A DNA stretch of 25,532 bases from an uncultured Clostridia bacterium (lineage in GTDB: Bacteria > Bacillota > Clostridia > TANB77 > CAG-508), in contig CALXJL010000005.1 in the NCBI GenBank assembly GCA_944388615.1, positions 1 to 25,532 of the forward strand, in the 5' to 3' direction. Position 1 is the first letter of the stretch, and each line of letters begins with the position of its first letter. The notes beneath the pieces are model-generated. The model ran no database searches and had not been told where the DNA came from. It saw only the letters and a list, made by a program, of their open reading frames with translations. The translations under genes were made by a program, and so were the position numbers. Positions 7,780 to 15,662 of the stretch are shown piece by piece.

Positions 7780-8234
7780 ATAGAGTTTCCCTATTTTTTA
7801 TAATATAGTTATATTTTCTCCACCTACTATCCTCAGGTATCCGCGTTTTAACTGCTCTGCTTGATTGAAGTGAGAAAAAGGAATTTCTTTTATAAGCTAA
7901 TGAGGGATGTTCACGGAAAACCTATTATTTATATATTTCCAATATTGTGTCTCGGTTTCTTTACATAACGTTAACAAATTCTAAAACTAAAGTTATAACA
8001 ATACCCGAAAACAGGACCCTTTATAACTTTAGTTTAAGAATTTGTATAACTATTCCAGTCACATTCGACACAATCTTTTCAATATATAAATAATAGGTTT
8101 AGCCTGAGTGAAAGAGGCTCATTAGCTTATATTAGAAATTTTTTCGAACGCAATGAACAAGGTGCAGTTAAAACGCGGATACCTGAGGATGGTAGGTGTG
8201 ATAACTAACAAGTTAAAAAATAGGGAAATTCTAT
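7780..8234 (+). repeat. Giant segmented inverted repeat / candidate structured RNA or MITE
   Basis: This gene-free stretch folds on itself as one 455-base hairpin made of five nested helices separated by similar-sized internal loops. Helix A is 7780-7799 with 8215-8234 (20 bp, one G-T). B is 7821-7855 with 8164-8198 (35 bp, one G-T). C is 7878-7904 with 8118-8144 (27 bp, two T-T mismatches, two G-T). D is 7918-7951 with 8067-8100 (20 bp, a 7x7 loop, 7 bp). E is 7974-7998 with 8021-8045 (24 of 25 bp). The apical loop is 7999-8020. Internal loops are about 13-22 bases per side. No convincing reading frame or ribosome site lies inside. It begins 12 bases after the cysE stop and ends just before the promoter of the methyltransferase gene. 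The outer arms are flanked by TA, as in IS630/Tc1-type MITEs. I cannot assign it to a known RNA family. Confidence 0.9.
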
Positions 8235-8246
8235 AAAATCTGAGTA

Positions 8247-8275
8247 TTGCAAACATCCATATGCTATGATAAAAT
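8247..8275 (+). promoter_or_regulatory. Probable promoter of the RsmB-type methyltransferase gene
   Basis: A TTGCAA box (8247-8252) and a TAAAAT box (8270-8275) are separated by 17 bases, close to the vegetative sigma consensus. The ATG follows 25 bases later behind AAAGGAG. A short dyad ATGAT-N5-ATCAT (8266-8280) overlaps the -10 box and could bind a regulator. Confidence 0.6.
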
Positions 8276-8300
8276 ATCATGAAAACAAAGGAGATATTAA

Positions 8301-9203
8301 ATGGATCAGAGATTACCAGAATTTTTAGTAAATATGATAATAGAACAATATGGACAAGAAATTGCAGATAAAATAATAAATGGATATAAATGTACAAGAA
8401 AAGTGAGCTTAAGAGTTAATACTATAAAGAGTAATATAGATAAAGTGAAAGAAGAATTATCAAAAAAAAGCATAGAATTTCAAGATGTTACATGGAATAA
8501 AGATGCATTAATTTTAAATAATGCAAATGAAAAATTGATTCAAGAGTTAGATATATACAAAAATGGAGAAATATATATGCAGAGTCTATCATCTATGTTA
8601 CCGCCAATAATTCTAGAGCCAGAACCTAATATAGATATATTAGATATGGCTGCAGCTCCAGGAGGAAAAACGACTCAAATTGCAGCATTGTCTAAAAATG
8701 AAGCACATATTACGGCATGTGAGATAAATGCTATTAGATTGGAAAGATTGAAATATAATATAGACAAACAAGGTGCAACATGTGTATATGTAATGAAAAA
8801 AGATGCGAGAACTATAGATGATTTTTTCTCATTTGATAAAATATTACTAGATGCACCTTGTAGTGGAAGTGGAACATTAGATATAAAGGATATTAATTTG
8901 AAGAAGAAATTTACTAGTAAATTAATAGAAAAATCTGTATCTTCTCAAATTGCTTTATTGAAAAAAGCAATAAAAATATTAAAAAAAGGGGGAGAACTTG
9001 TTTATTCAACATGTTCGATTTTAGCACAGGAAAATGAGGATATTTTAGAAAAAGTGCTTAAAGGAACAAATGCACAGATAGTGCCAATTACATTAGAAGA
9101 TAAAGGAATACCGATATTGCCAGTGAAAATAAAAGGAACTGTTTGTGTATGTCCAAATGAATTATATGAAGGATTTTTTATAGCTAAAATTATGAAGGTT
9201 TAA
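8301..9203 (+). CDS. RsmB/NOP-family rRNA or tRNA (cytosine-5) methyltransferase
   Basis: An S-adenosylmethionine-dependent RNA m5C methyltransferase of the NOL1/NOP2/Sun family, 300 residues. Motif I DMAAAPGGKTTQIAA at 115-129 binds the cofactor, motif IV DAPCSGSGT at 184-192 carries Cys187, and motif VI STCSI at 236-240 carries the nucleophile Cys238. The C-terminal EGFFIAKI is the usual last strand. The N-terminal NusB-like domain of full RsmB (about 430-450 residues) is missing, and the PUA-like extension of RsmF is not evident, so this is the short catalytic form. Its rRNA or tRNA target cannot be assigned. The stretch after motif IV (DIKDINLKKKF) departs from the usual arginine- and proline-rich sequence. 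A probable promoter lies just upstream, and a P-type ATPase gene follows 40 bases later. Confidence 0.9.
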   Translation: MDQRLPEFLVNMIIEQYGQEIADKIINGYKCTRKVSLRVNTIKSNIDKVKEELSKKSIEFQDVTWNKDALILNNANEKLIQELDIYKNGEIYMQSLSSMLPPIILEPEPNIDILDMAAAPGGKTTQIAALSKNEAHITACEINAIRLERLKYNIDKQGATCVYVMKKDARTIDDFFSFDKILLDAPCSGSGTLDIKDINLKKKFTSKLIEKSVSSQIALLKKAIKILKKGGELVYSTCSILAQENEDILEKVLKGTNAQIVPITLEDKGIPILPVKIKGTVCVCPNELYEGFFIAKIMKV

Positions 9204-9243
9204 TGTATATACGTGATTTATAGCTGAAAGGAAGAAAATAAAA

Positions 9244-11589
9244 ATGGATGAAGAAAATATAATAAATGGATTAACAGATGAACAAGTAGAAGAAAGGATA
9301 AAAAAGAATCTTGTAAATTACGATACATCAGTACCAACTAAAAGTATAAAGCAAATACTTGCTAATAACTTTTTTACATTATTTAACTTAATTAATTTAA
9401 TATTAGGAATTTTAATTTTCTCAGTTGGGTCATATAAAAATATGTTATTTCTATTCATAGTAATAATAAATACTGCAATAAGTACATTTCAAGAGATTCA
9501 TTCAAAAAGAGTAATTGATAAATTAGCAGTTCTTGCAAGTTCAAAGGTAAAAGCAATAAGAAATAATAAAGAAATAGAAATATCTATTGATAAGATTGTT
9601 CTAGATGATGTTTTATTATTTGAAAGTGGAAATCAGATTCCAACAGATTGTGATATTATTAAGGGAGAAGTAGAAGTTGATGAATCATTTATTACAGGAG
9701 AGTCTGATGTGATTTTTAAACAAAAAGATGAAATACTATTATCTGGAAGTATTATTGTAAGTGGAAAATGTTATGCTAAAGTTAAACATATAGGAGAAGA
9801 AAATTATACATCACAAATATCTAGTGGCGCAAAATATGTAAAAAAAGTGAATTCAGAAATCATGAGTTCTTTAAATAAGATAATAAAAATATTAAGTATA
9901 GCTATAATTCCAATAGGTATAGCACTTTTTTTAGGGCAATTACAAGAGACTACATATAAAGAGGCTATTGTAAAAACGGTTGCAGCAGTAATTGGTATGA
10001 TACCTGAAGGGTTAGTATTACTCACAAGCACAGTACTTGCAGTAAGTGTTATAAGGTTGTCAAAAAGTAAGGTATTAGTACAAGAATTATATTGTATAGA
10101 AACTTTAGCAAGAGTTGATACTTTATGTTTGGATAAAACAGGAACATTAACAGAAGGAAAAATGGAGGTAAAAGATTTTATTTCTATAGATATATCTAAA
10201 GAGGAATTAAGTAATATATTAGGAAATATAGCTATAGCTTCAAATGATAATAATGGAACGATAAATGCTATTAGAGAGTGTTTTGATATAAATGACAAAT
10301 ATGTATCAGATAAGATAGTTCCATTTTCTTCTAGAACAAAATGGTCTAGTGTACATTTTGCAAATAGGGGAAGTTATGTAATAGGTGCTCCTGAATTTGT
10401 ATTAAAAAATAAAATAGAAGAATATAAAAATATAATTGATAAATATTCAAAAGAGTACAGAATAATAGTAGTAGCACATTCAATAGAAGATTTTGCAGAT
10501 AAAGATTTACCTAATAATTTAAATGTGATAGGTTTTGTATTTATAGTGGACAAGATTAGAAAAGAGGCTAAAGATACATTAAAATATTTCAAAAATCAGG
10601 GAGTAGATATAAAAATTATTTCTGGAGATAATCCGGTGACGGTTTCTAATATTGCAAAAAGAGTGGGATTAGAAGATTATGATCAATATATTGATGCATC
10701 TACAATAAAAACAAAGGAAGAGTTAAGAGAAGCGGCAATAAGGTATAGTATTTTTGGACGAGTAACTCCTACTCAAAAAAAAGAGTTAGTTTTATGTTTA
10801 AAGGAAAATGGTAAAACAGTTGCTATGACAGGTGATGGTGTGAATGATGTTTTAGCTTTAAAAGAATCTGATTGTAGTATAGCAATGGCGAATGGTAGTG
10901 ATGCTACTAAAAATGTTTCTCAGCTTATATTGTTAGATTCAAATTTTGCGTCAATGCCAAAAGTGGTTGCAGAAGGTAGAAGGACAATAAATAATATAGA
11001 ACGTTCTGCGTCATTATTTTTAGTAAAAACAATATATTCTAGTATATTAGCTATATTATTTATATTTATGAATGAACCATATCCATTTATACCAATACAA
11101 TTAACATTGATTAGTATTGTAACAATAGGTATTCCATCATTTGTGTTAGCATTAGAACCAAACAAAGAAAGAATAAAAGGCAATTTCTTGAAAAATGTTA
11201 TATCTAGGTCATTACCAACAGCAATTTCAATAATACTTGGTATATTAATTATATCAATTACTAAAAAAGTTATGTTACTACCAGATAATATATATTCTAC
11301 TCTTTGTGTAATATCAACAGGTTTATGTGGTATACTACTACTTGTAACACTTACTAAAACCAGAAAGAGCGAACAAAGTAAATTGCCAGTTTCAATCTTT
11401 AGATGTGTGTTGTGTGGAGTAATGTCTATAATTTTTGTTGTAGGTTTGACATTTTTTAAAGATTTATTTGGAATAGTTGATATTAGAAATATAATACCTG
11501 AAGTGATAAAGGTGTGTATAATGGCAGTTTGTGTATTTATATTATTAATGACTGTTTCTAGAAAGATGTATGAAAAAAGTGTAAAATAA
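9244..11589 (+). CDS. CtpE-like cation-translocating P-type ATPase
   Basis: A 781-residue membrane pump. P-type hallmarks are present: TGES at 151-154 (dephosphorylation loop), PEGL at 254-257 in the ion-binding membrane helix, phosphorylated Asp297 in DKTGTLTEG, SGDNP at 460-464, and the hinge TGDGVND around 529-535. The sequence around the membrane site, MIPEGLVLLTS, plus VLALKESDCSIAM and EGRRTINNIERSASLFLVKT, closely resembles mycobacterial CtpE, reported as a Ca2+ uptake ATPase. The protein lacks N-terminal heavy-metal-binding domains. About eight to ten membrane segments are seen, four of them after residue 600. The ribosome site is GAAAGGAAG. The next minus-strand gene is a second Ca2+-type pump, suggesting a calcium or divalent-ion locus. 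The ion is inferred from resemblance only. Confidence 0.88.
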   Translation: MDEENIINGLTDEQVEERIKKNLVNYDTSVPTKSIKQILANNFFTLFNLINLILGILIFSVGSYKNMLFLFIVIINTAISTFQEIHSKRVIDKLAVLASSKVKAIRNNKEIEISIDKIVLDDVLLFESGNQIPTDCDIIKGEVEVDESFITGESDVIFKQKDEILLSGSIIVSGKCYAKVKHIGEENYTSQISSGAKYVKKVNSEIMSSLNKIIKILSIAIIPIGIALFLGQLQETTYKEAIVKTVAAVIGMIPEGLVLLTSTVLAVSVIRLSKSKVLVQELYCIETLARVDTLCLDKTGTLTEGKMEVKDFISIDISKEELSNILGNIAIASNDNNGTINAIRECFDINDKYVSDKIVPFSSRTKWSSVHFANRGSYVIGAPEFVLKNKIEEYKNIIDKYSKEYRIIVVAHSIEDFADKDLPNNLNVIGFVFIVDKIRKEAKDTLKYFKNQGVDIKIISGDNPVTVSNIAKRVGLEDYDQYIDASTIKTKEELREAAIRYSIFGRVTPTQKKELVLCLKENGKTVAMTGDGVNDVLALKESDCSIAMANGSDATKNVSQLILLDSNFASMPKVVAEGRRTINNIERSASLFLVKTIYSSILAILFIFMNEPYPFIPIQLTLISIVTIGIPSFVLALEPNKERIKGNFLKNVISRSLPTAISIILGILIISITKKVMLLPDNIYSTLCVISTGLCGILLLVTLTKTRKSEQSKLPVSIFRCVLCGVMSIIFVVGLTFFKDLFGIVDIRNIIPEVIKVCIMAVCVFILLMTVSRKMYEKSVK

Positions 11590-11654
11590 TATTGTAATAA
11601 ATAATAAAATGTGATATATATTTTTTATATTACAAAAGATAAAAGGAGGAAAAT

Positions 11655-11960
11655 ATGGAGAAAAATGAAATAAAAATAAATCTTGTAACAATATTACTAA
11701 TAGTTGCAATAATTGCAATTGGTGTTATGGGATATTTTATGTATCAGACTTCAGTTAAAAAAGCAGAGATAGAAGAAAGAGCAACAGGATTGCAAAACGA
11801 AAAAATGATATTAGAAGAAGAAAATGCAGATTTAGAAGATCAAAAAGAGAAAATGCAAGACACAATAAACGAATTAGAAAATACCATAAAAAAAGCAAAT
11901 ATAATAGATGACACAACATATACAGATGCAAGTAGTGATAATGATAATACTAGTTTCTAA
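11655..11960 (+). CDS. Small single-pass membrane protein with coiled coil
   Basis: A 101-residue protein not assigned to a family. Residues 1-8 are charged (EKNEIKIN), residues 9-30 form one membrane helix (LVTILLIVAIIAIGVMGYFMYQ), and residues 36-80 are a Glu/Lys/Leu heptad-like coiled coil (ATGLQNEKMILEEENADLED and onward). The end is a short Asp/Ser/Thr-rich acidic tail. The layout of a short cytoplasmic N-terminus, one helix and a coiled coil outside is like FtsL/DivIC-type proteins, but no specific motif supports that. A strong AAAGGAGGA site precedes ATG 11655. It lies 65 bases after the ATPase gene and could be a partner or simply a neighbour. The gene is real; its function is unknown. 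Confidence 0.7.
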   Translation: MEKNEIKINLVTILLIVAIIAIGVMGYFMYQTSVKKAEIEERATGLQNEKMILEEENADLEDQKEKMQDTINELENTIKKANIIDDTTYTDASSDNDNTSF

Positions 11961-11977
11961 AAAATATATTTATCAAT

Positions 11978-12052
11978 GTCTGTCCCTGAGTGGACAAAAT
12001 ATCCAAAGAGGGACAGTCCCCAAATGGACATTTTGTTCATTCGGGGACTGAC
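11978..12052. repeat. REP-like dyad between convergent genes, probable bidirectional terminator
   Basis: The 28-base arms 11978-12005 and 12025-12052 are imperfect inverted repeats, 23 of 28 positions matching exactly. The linker contains a second perfect dyad GGGAC-A-GTCCC (12010-12020). GTCCC/GGGAC blocks therefore occur three times and allow alternative pairings. It is much more GC-rich than its surroundings. It sits between the ends of a plus-strand gene (11960) and a minus-strand gene (12067), so it probably ends transcription from both sides. The design resembles dispersed REP/MITE elements. Confidence 0.75.
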
Positions 12053-12066
12053 CTTTTAAGTAAAAG

Positions 12067-14710
12067 TTATGTTGCTGAATAAATTGTTTTACCAAATTTA
12101 ATTTCATTAAATTTTTTTTGTAATTCTATTATAGGTATAGGTAGGCTGGAAATTAAAATAGTGAATAACCATTGAATTCCTGTTAATGGGACTAATTTAA
12201 AGATGTTTGCTAGACTAGGAATTATAATTACAATGGTTTGAACAAATATTCCTAAAATAAAACTACCTATTAAATATTTATTTTTAAGGAATCCTACTTT
12301 AAAAATAGATTCTGTTGTTCTTACATTAAAACTATGTATTAATTCTAATAATCCTATTGAGGCAAAAGCCATAGTTCTTCCAATTTCTAAACCGTATAAA
12401 TTATTTCCTATTGAAAATGCTACTAATGTTAAAACACCTATAAGAATACCTTCTAAAATAATATTATTCCATAAACCATCTGCAAATAATCCCTTTTTCT
12501 GATTTATAGGTTTTCTATGCATGATATTATTTTCTGCAGGCTCTAATCCAAGGGCTATAGCAGGAAGTGAATCTGTAATTAAATTAATCCACAAAAGCTG
12601 TATTGCAAGAAGAGGAGACTTTAAACCTAATAAAAGCCCTAAAAAGATTGTTACAATTTCTCCTACATTAGTAGAAAGAAGAAAATGAATTGCTTTTTTT
12701 ATATTATCATATATATTTCTACCTTGTTTAACAGCCTCAACAATAGTAACAAAATTATCATCGGTCAAAATCATATCAGCAGCATTTTTAGCGACATCAG
12801 TACCGACTTTTTCCCATAGCAATACCAATATCAGCATTTTTTAAAGCAGGGCTATCATTTACACCATCACCAGTCATAGCAACAACACATCCATTTGCTT
12901 GCCATGCTTTTACAATACGAACTTTATGCTCAGGACTAACCCTTGCAAATACAGAATATTTGTAAATATTGTTAGTTAACTCCTTTTCAGAAAGAGTATC
13001 TAGTTCCCTACCAGTTATTGCTAAATCATTATTATTTAAAATTCCTAGATTGGTAGCAATAGCTTTAGCTGTGGCTATATGATCTCCTGTTATCATAACA
13101 GTTTTAATACCAGCTTGTTTGCAGATAGAAACAGCTTCTTTTACACCTTCTCTTGGAGGATCTATCATCCCTAATAAACCAACAAAACTTAAATTAGATT
13201 CAATATCTTCTTGTTTAATTGTACTTGGGAGAGTAGGTATATATTTATAAGCGACAGCTATAACCCTTAATGCTTTATTTGCCATAATATTATTTCTATT
13301 TTGTATATTGTTTTTATCAAGAGCAGTTATTTTTCGTGATTGTAAATTAGAGATATTATTACTTGAAGTATTAATAATATCTGAACATTTATTTAAAAGT
13401 ACATCTGGAGCACCTTTAGTAATTACCAAATATCCATTTAATACTTTATGAATTGTAGACATTAGTTTTCTTGAAGAATCAAATGGAATTTCATTTACTC
13501 TTTTGAAACTTTCATATAATTTGTCTTTATTAATACCTTGTTTTAATGCATTGTTTACTAAAGCAACTTCAGTTGCTTCACCCTGTGCCGATACAATACC
13601 TTTATTATATACAATATTACAATCTGTACACATACTAGATAGAGTTGATGTAATTAATTTATTAGATGATTCAATTTGTGTTACAGTCATTTTATTTTGA
13701 GTTAATGTACCAGTTTTATCTGAGCAAATAACATTACTACTACCTAATGTTTCAACAGCGGGTAATTTACGAACTATTGTATTTTTCTTTGCCATTTTAG
13801 TAACTCCTATTGATAAGACAATAGTGACTATTGCAGGTAAGCCTTCTGGAATGGCAGCAACTGCAAGACCAACAGATGTCATAAACATTTCAAAAGGATC
13901 AATTTTTTTAACAAGTCCTATTATGAAAATAATTGCACAAATTATTAAACATGCTATCCCCAATGTTTTTCCTACTTCTGCAAGTTTTTTTTGAATCGGT
14001 GTTTCAGGAGATTCATTTTCTATAATCATACCAGCAATTGTTCCAACTTTAGTTTGCATACCTGTATTTGTAACAACAGCTTTTGCATGACCATTAACAA
14101 CAGTTGTAGCCATAAATGCTAAATTTTTCATGTCTCCTATTGATACATCTTTTGAATATATATTTGTATCATCTTTAAGAACAGGTTCTGTTTCACCAGT
14201 TAAACTTGATTCTTCTATTTTTAAGTTAAAACATTCAAGTAATCTACAATCTGCAGGAACATAGTTACCAGCTTCAAGTGTAATTATATCACCAGGAACT
14301 AAGTCTTCAGCATTGATTTCTAGTATATTATTATTCCTTATAACCTTACAAGTTTGAGGTGTCATTTGTTTTAAACTCTCAATAGATTTTTCAGCTTTTG
14401 CCTCTTGAACTAATCCCATAATAGCATTTAGTACTACAATACCAATTATTATTATAGAATCAATATAATCATTTTCACCTTGCATATAGGATATTACAGC
14501 AGATAGAACTGAAGCGATAATTAAAATAATAATCATAAAATCATTAAATTGTTTTATAAATTTTATAAAAAGGCTTTCTTTGGGCTTATCTTGTAATTTG
14601 TTAATTCCATATTTTAATTTTCGCTTTTCTACTTCTTCATTTGTAAGACCTGTTTTTTCATCAGTATTTAAATTGTGCAAAACAATATTTTTGTTTAAAG
14701 TATGCCACAT
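12067..14710 (-). pseudogene. SERCA/PMR1-type Ca2+-transporting P-type ATPase, frameshifted
   Basis: It would export Ca2+ in exchange for protons. Frame 1 (14710 to 12797) gives 637 residues with TGET at 171-174, AAIPEGLPAIVT around 285-296 matching the SERCA M4 site, phosphorylated Asp331 in DKTGTLTQNKM, and TGDGVNDSPALKNADIGIAMGK ending at residue 633. The expected next residues VGTDVAKNAADMILTDDNF are in the other frame (12837 to 12067). That frame also has the M5 site STNVGE, the M6 site NLITDSLPA, and the C-terminal helices. Removing one A from the AAAAA run (plus-strand T run 12808-12812) rejoins them into about 879 residues, the length of bacterial Ca2+ pumps such as LMCA1. AAAGGAGAG precedes the ATG. 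Otherwise the gene is intact, so it is either a very recent disruption, a sequencing error, or bypassed by slippage. Confidence 0.85.
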
Positions 14711-14752
14711 AAATTCATCTCTCCTTTGTGTATTTTATTAAAGTATATGTGG

Positions 14753-14820
14753 CTTGTACGAAAGTAGTACAAGTTTTTTTATCTACTAGGAAAGTTTTCG
14801 TACTTTCCTAGTAGATAAAA
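14753..14820. promoter_or_regulatory. Tandem hairpins in the 5' region of the Ca2+ ATPase gene
   Basis: Hairpin 1 (14753-14759 with 14767-14773, CTTGTAC/GTACAAG) is followed by T7 on the plus strand, so it reads as a terminator for plus-strand RNA. Hairpin 2 (14777-14795 with 14802-14820) is a perfect 19-bp stem with a 6-base loop. The 8-mer GTACGAAA (14756-14763) is complementary to TTTCGTAC (14796-14803) in the loop and stem of hairpin 2, so the two can form mutually exclusive structures. Both precede the ATPase start (14710) on the minus strand and could form a 5' leader switch. Confidence 0.6.
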
Positions 14821-14900
14821 TACATATTTAGAAAATATTATTTATGCCTCTTTGTCTCATTTTGTCGTAGAATATCATATTATAACAAGAGGTGTTACAA

Positions 14901-15550
14901 ATGTTTTTAAATTCGCTAGTATTAGCAATTTCAAGTAGTATAGATTCTTTAGGAATAGGAATTACATATGGAATAAAAAATACAAAAATATCTTATGTAG
15001 GCTCAATAATGTTATTTATAGTATCATTTATAAATGCAATTATATCTATCTGGTTGGGAAATAGTATAAAAAGAATATTTCACGAAGAAATTGCAAAATA
15101 TATTGGTATTTTAATAATAAATTTAATAGGAATATTCATGATATACCAGTCATTAAAAAGGAAAATAGAAATGTTAAGGAAAAAGAGGAAGTAAAAGAAA
15201 AGATATATAGTTTTTTTATAGATTTTTTAGGAATAACTATCCAAATAATTAAAAACCCTGTAAATTCAGATTTTGATAATTCTAATAAGATAGATGCAAA
15301 GGAAGCACTATTCCTAGGATTAGCATTATCTTTAGATAGTATATGTATAGGAACGAGTTCAAGTATGGTGGGAATAAGTTCAGGAATATATCCTTTTTTT
15401 ATAAGCATATTTCAAATTTTGTTTTTGAGTATTGGAAATATTATAGGGAAAAAATTAAATAAGTTTAGCAAAATTCCAGATAATATTTGGTCTGTTTTAG
15501 CAGGTATATTATTGATTTCAATTAGTATAATTAAATTTATTTCTACCTAA
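14901..15550 (+). pseudogene. ytaF: YtaF/MntP-family membrane protein, frameshifted
   Basis: The first frame (14901-15194) gives 97 residues starting MFLNSLVLAISSSIDSLGIG, the family signature with a membrane-embedded Asp (SSSIDSLGIGITYGIK). The second half continues in the -1 frame to 15550: KEALFLGLALSLDSICIGTS repeats the same signature (LSLDSICIG), as expected for this two-fold repeat fold, then PDNIWSVLAGILLISISIIKF. Together they make about 216 residues, the usual length of YtaF. The shift lies between about 15154 and 15185 in A-rich sequence, where one base is missing. MntP relatives export Mn2+; YtaF is known as a sporulation-associated membrane protein of uncertain substrate. ATG 14901 is preferred over GTG 14892 because AGAGGTG lies at the proper distance. 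Whether the shift is real cannot be judged from one sequence. Confidence 0.78.
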
Positions 15551-15583
15551 AAATAAAAATCGAACAAAAATTTCAAAAAACTA

Positions 15584-15612
15584 TTGACAAATATAAAATA
15601 TAGATATAAAAT
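15584..15612 (+). promoter_or_regulatory. Promoter of the YgjP-type metallopeptidase gene
   Basis: A perfect TTGACA (15584-15589) and TAAAAT (15607-15612) are separated by 17 bases. The predicted transcript start near 15619 leaves almost no leader before the upstream ATG at 15624. This supports the internal ATG at 15663 as the real start. Confidence 0.75.
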
Positions 15613-15662
15613 ACATTCAGAAAATGAAACAAGAGTTCAATAAAAAACAAGGAGGATTAAAA

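Noticed and set aside
7780..8234. Retron msr-msd or group II intron as explanation of the giant hairpin
   Set aside because: No reverse transcriptase gene is near, and I could not find a domain-V-like hairpin or intron boundary sequences.
8122..8397. Minus-strand frame of 91 codons across the hairpin and the start of the methyltransferase gene
   Set aside because: It has no ribosome site, an unlikely hydrophobic composition, and overlaps a well-supported gene on the other strand.
12797..12837. Programmed -1 ribosomal frameshift at GGGAAAA in the Ca2+-ATPase
   Set aside because: The heptamer is in the right register, but a -1 shift leads to a frame without homology; the conserved continuation needs +1 (one base skipped).
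15624..15662. Longer N-terminus of the YgjP-like protein from ATG 15624
   Set aside because: The predicted transcript start is about five bases before it, and the strong AAGGAGG serves ATG 15663.
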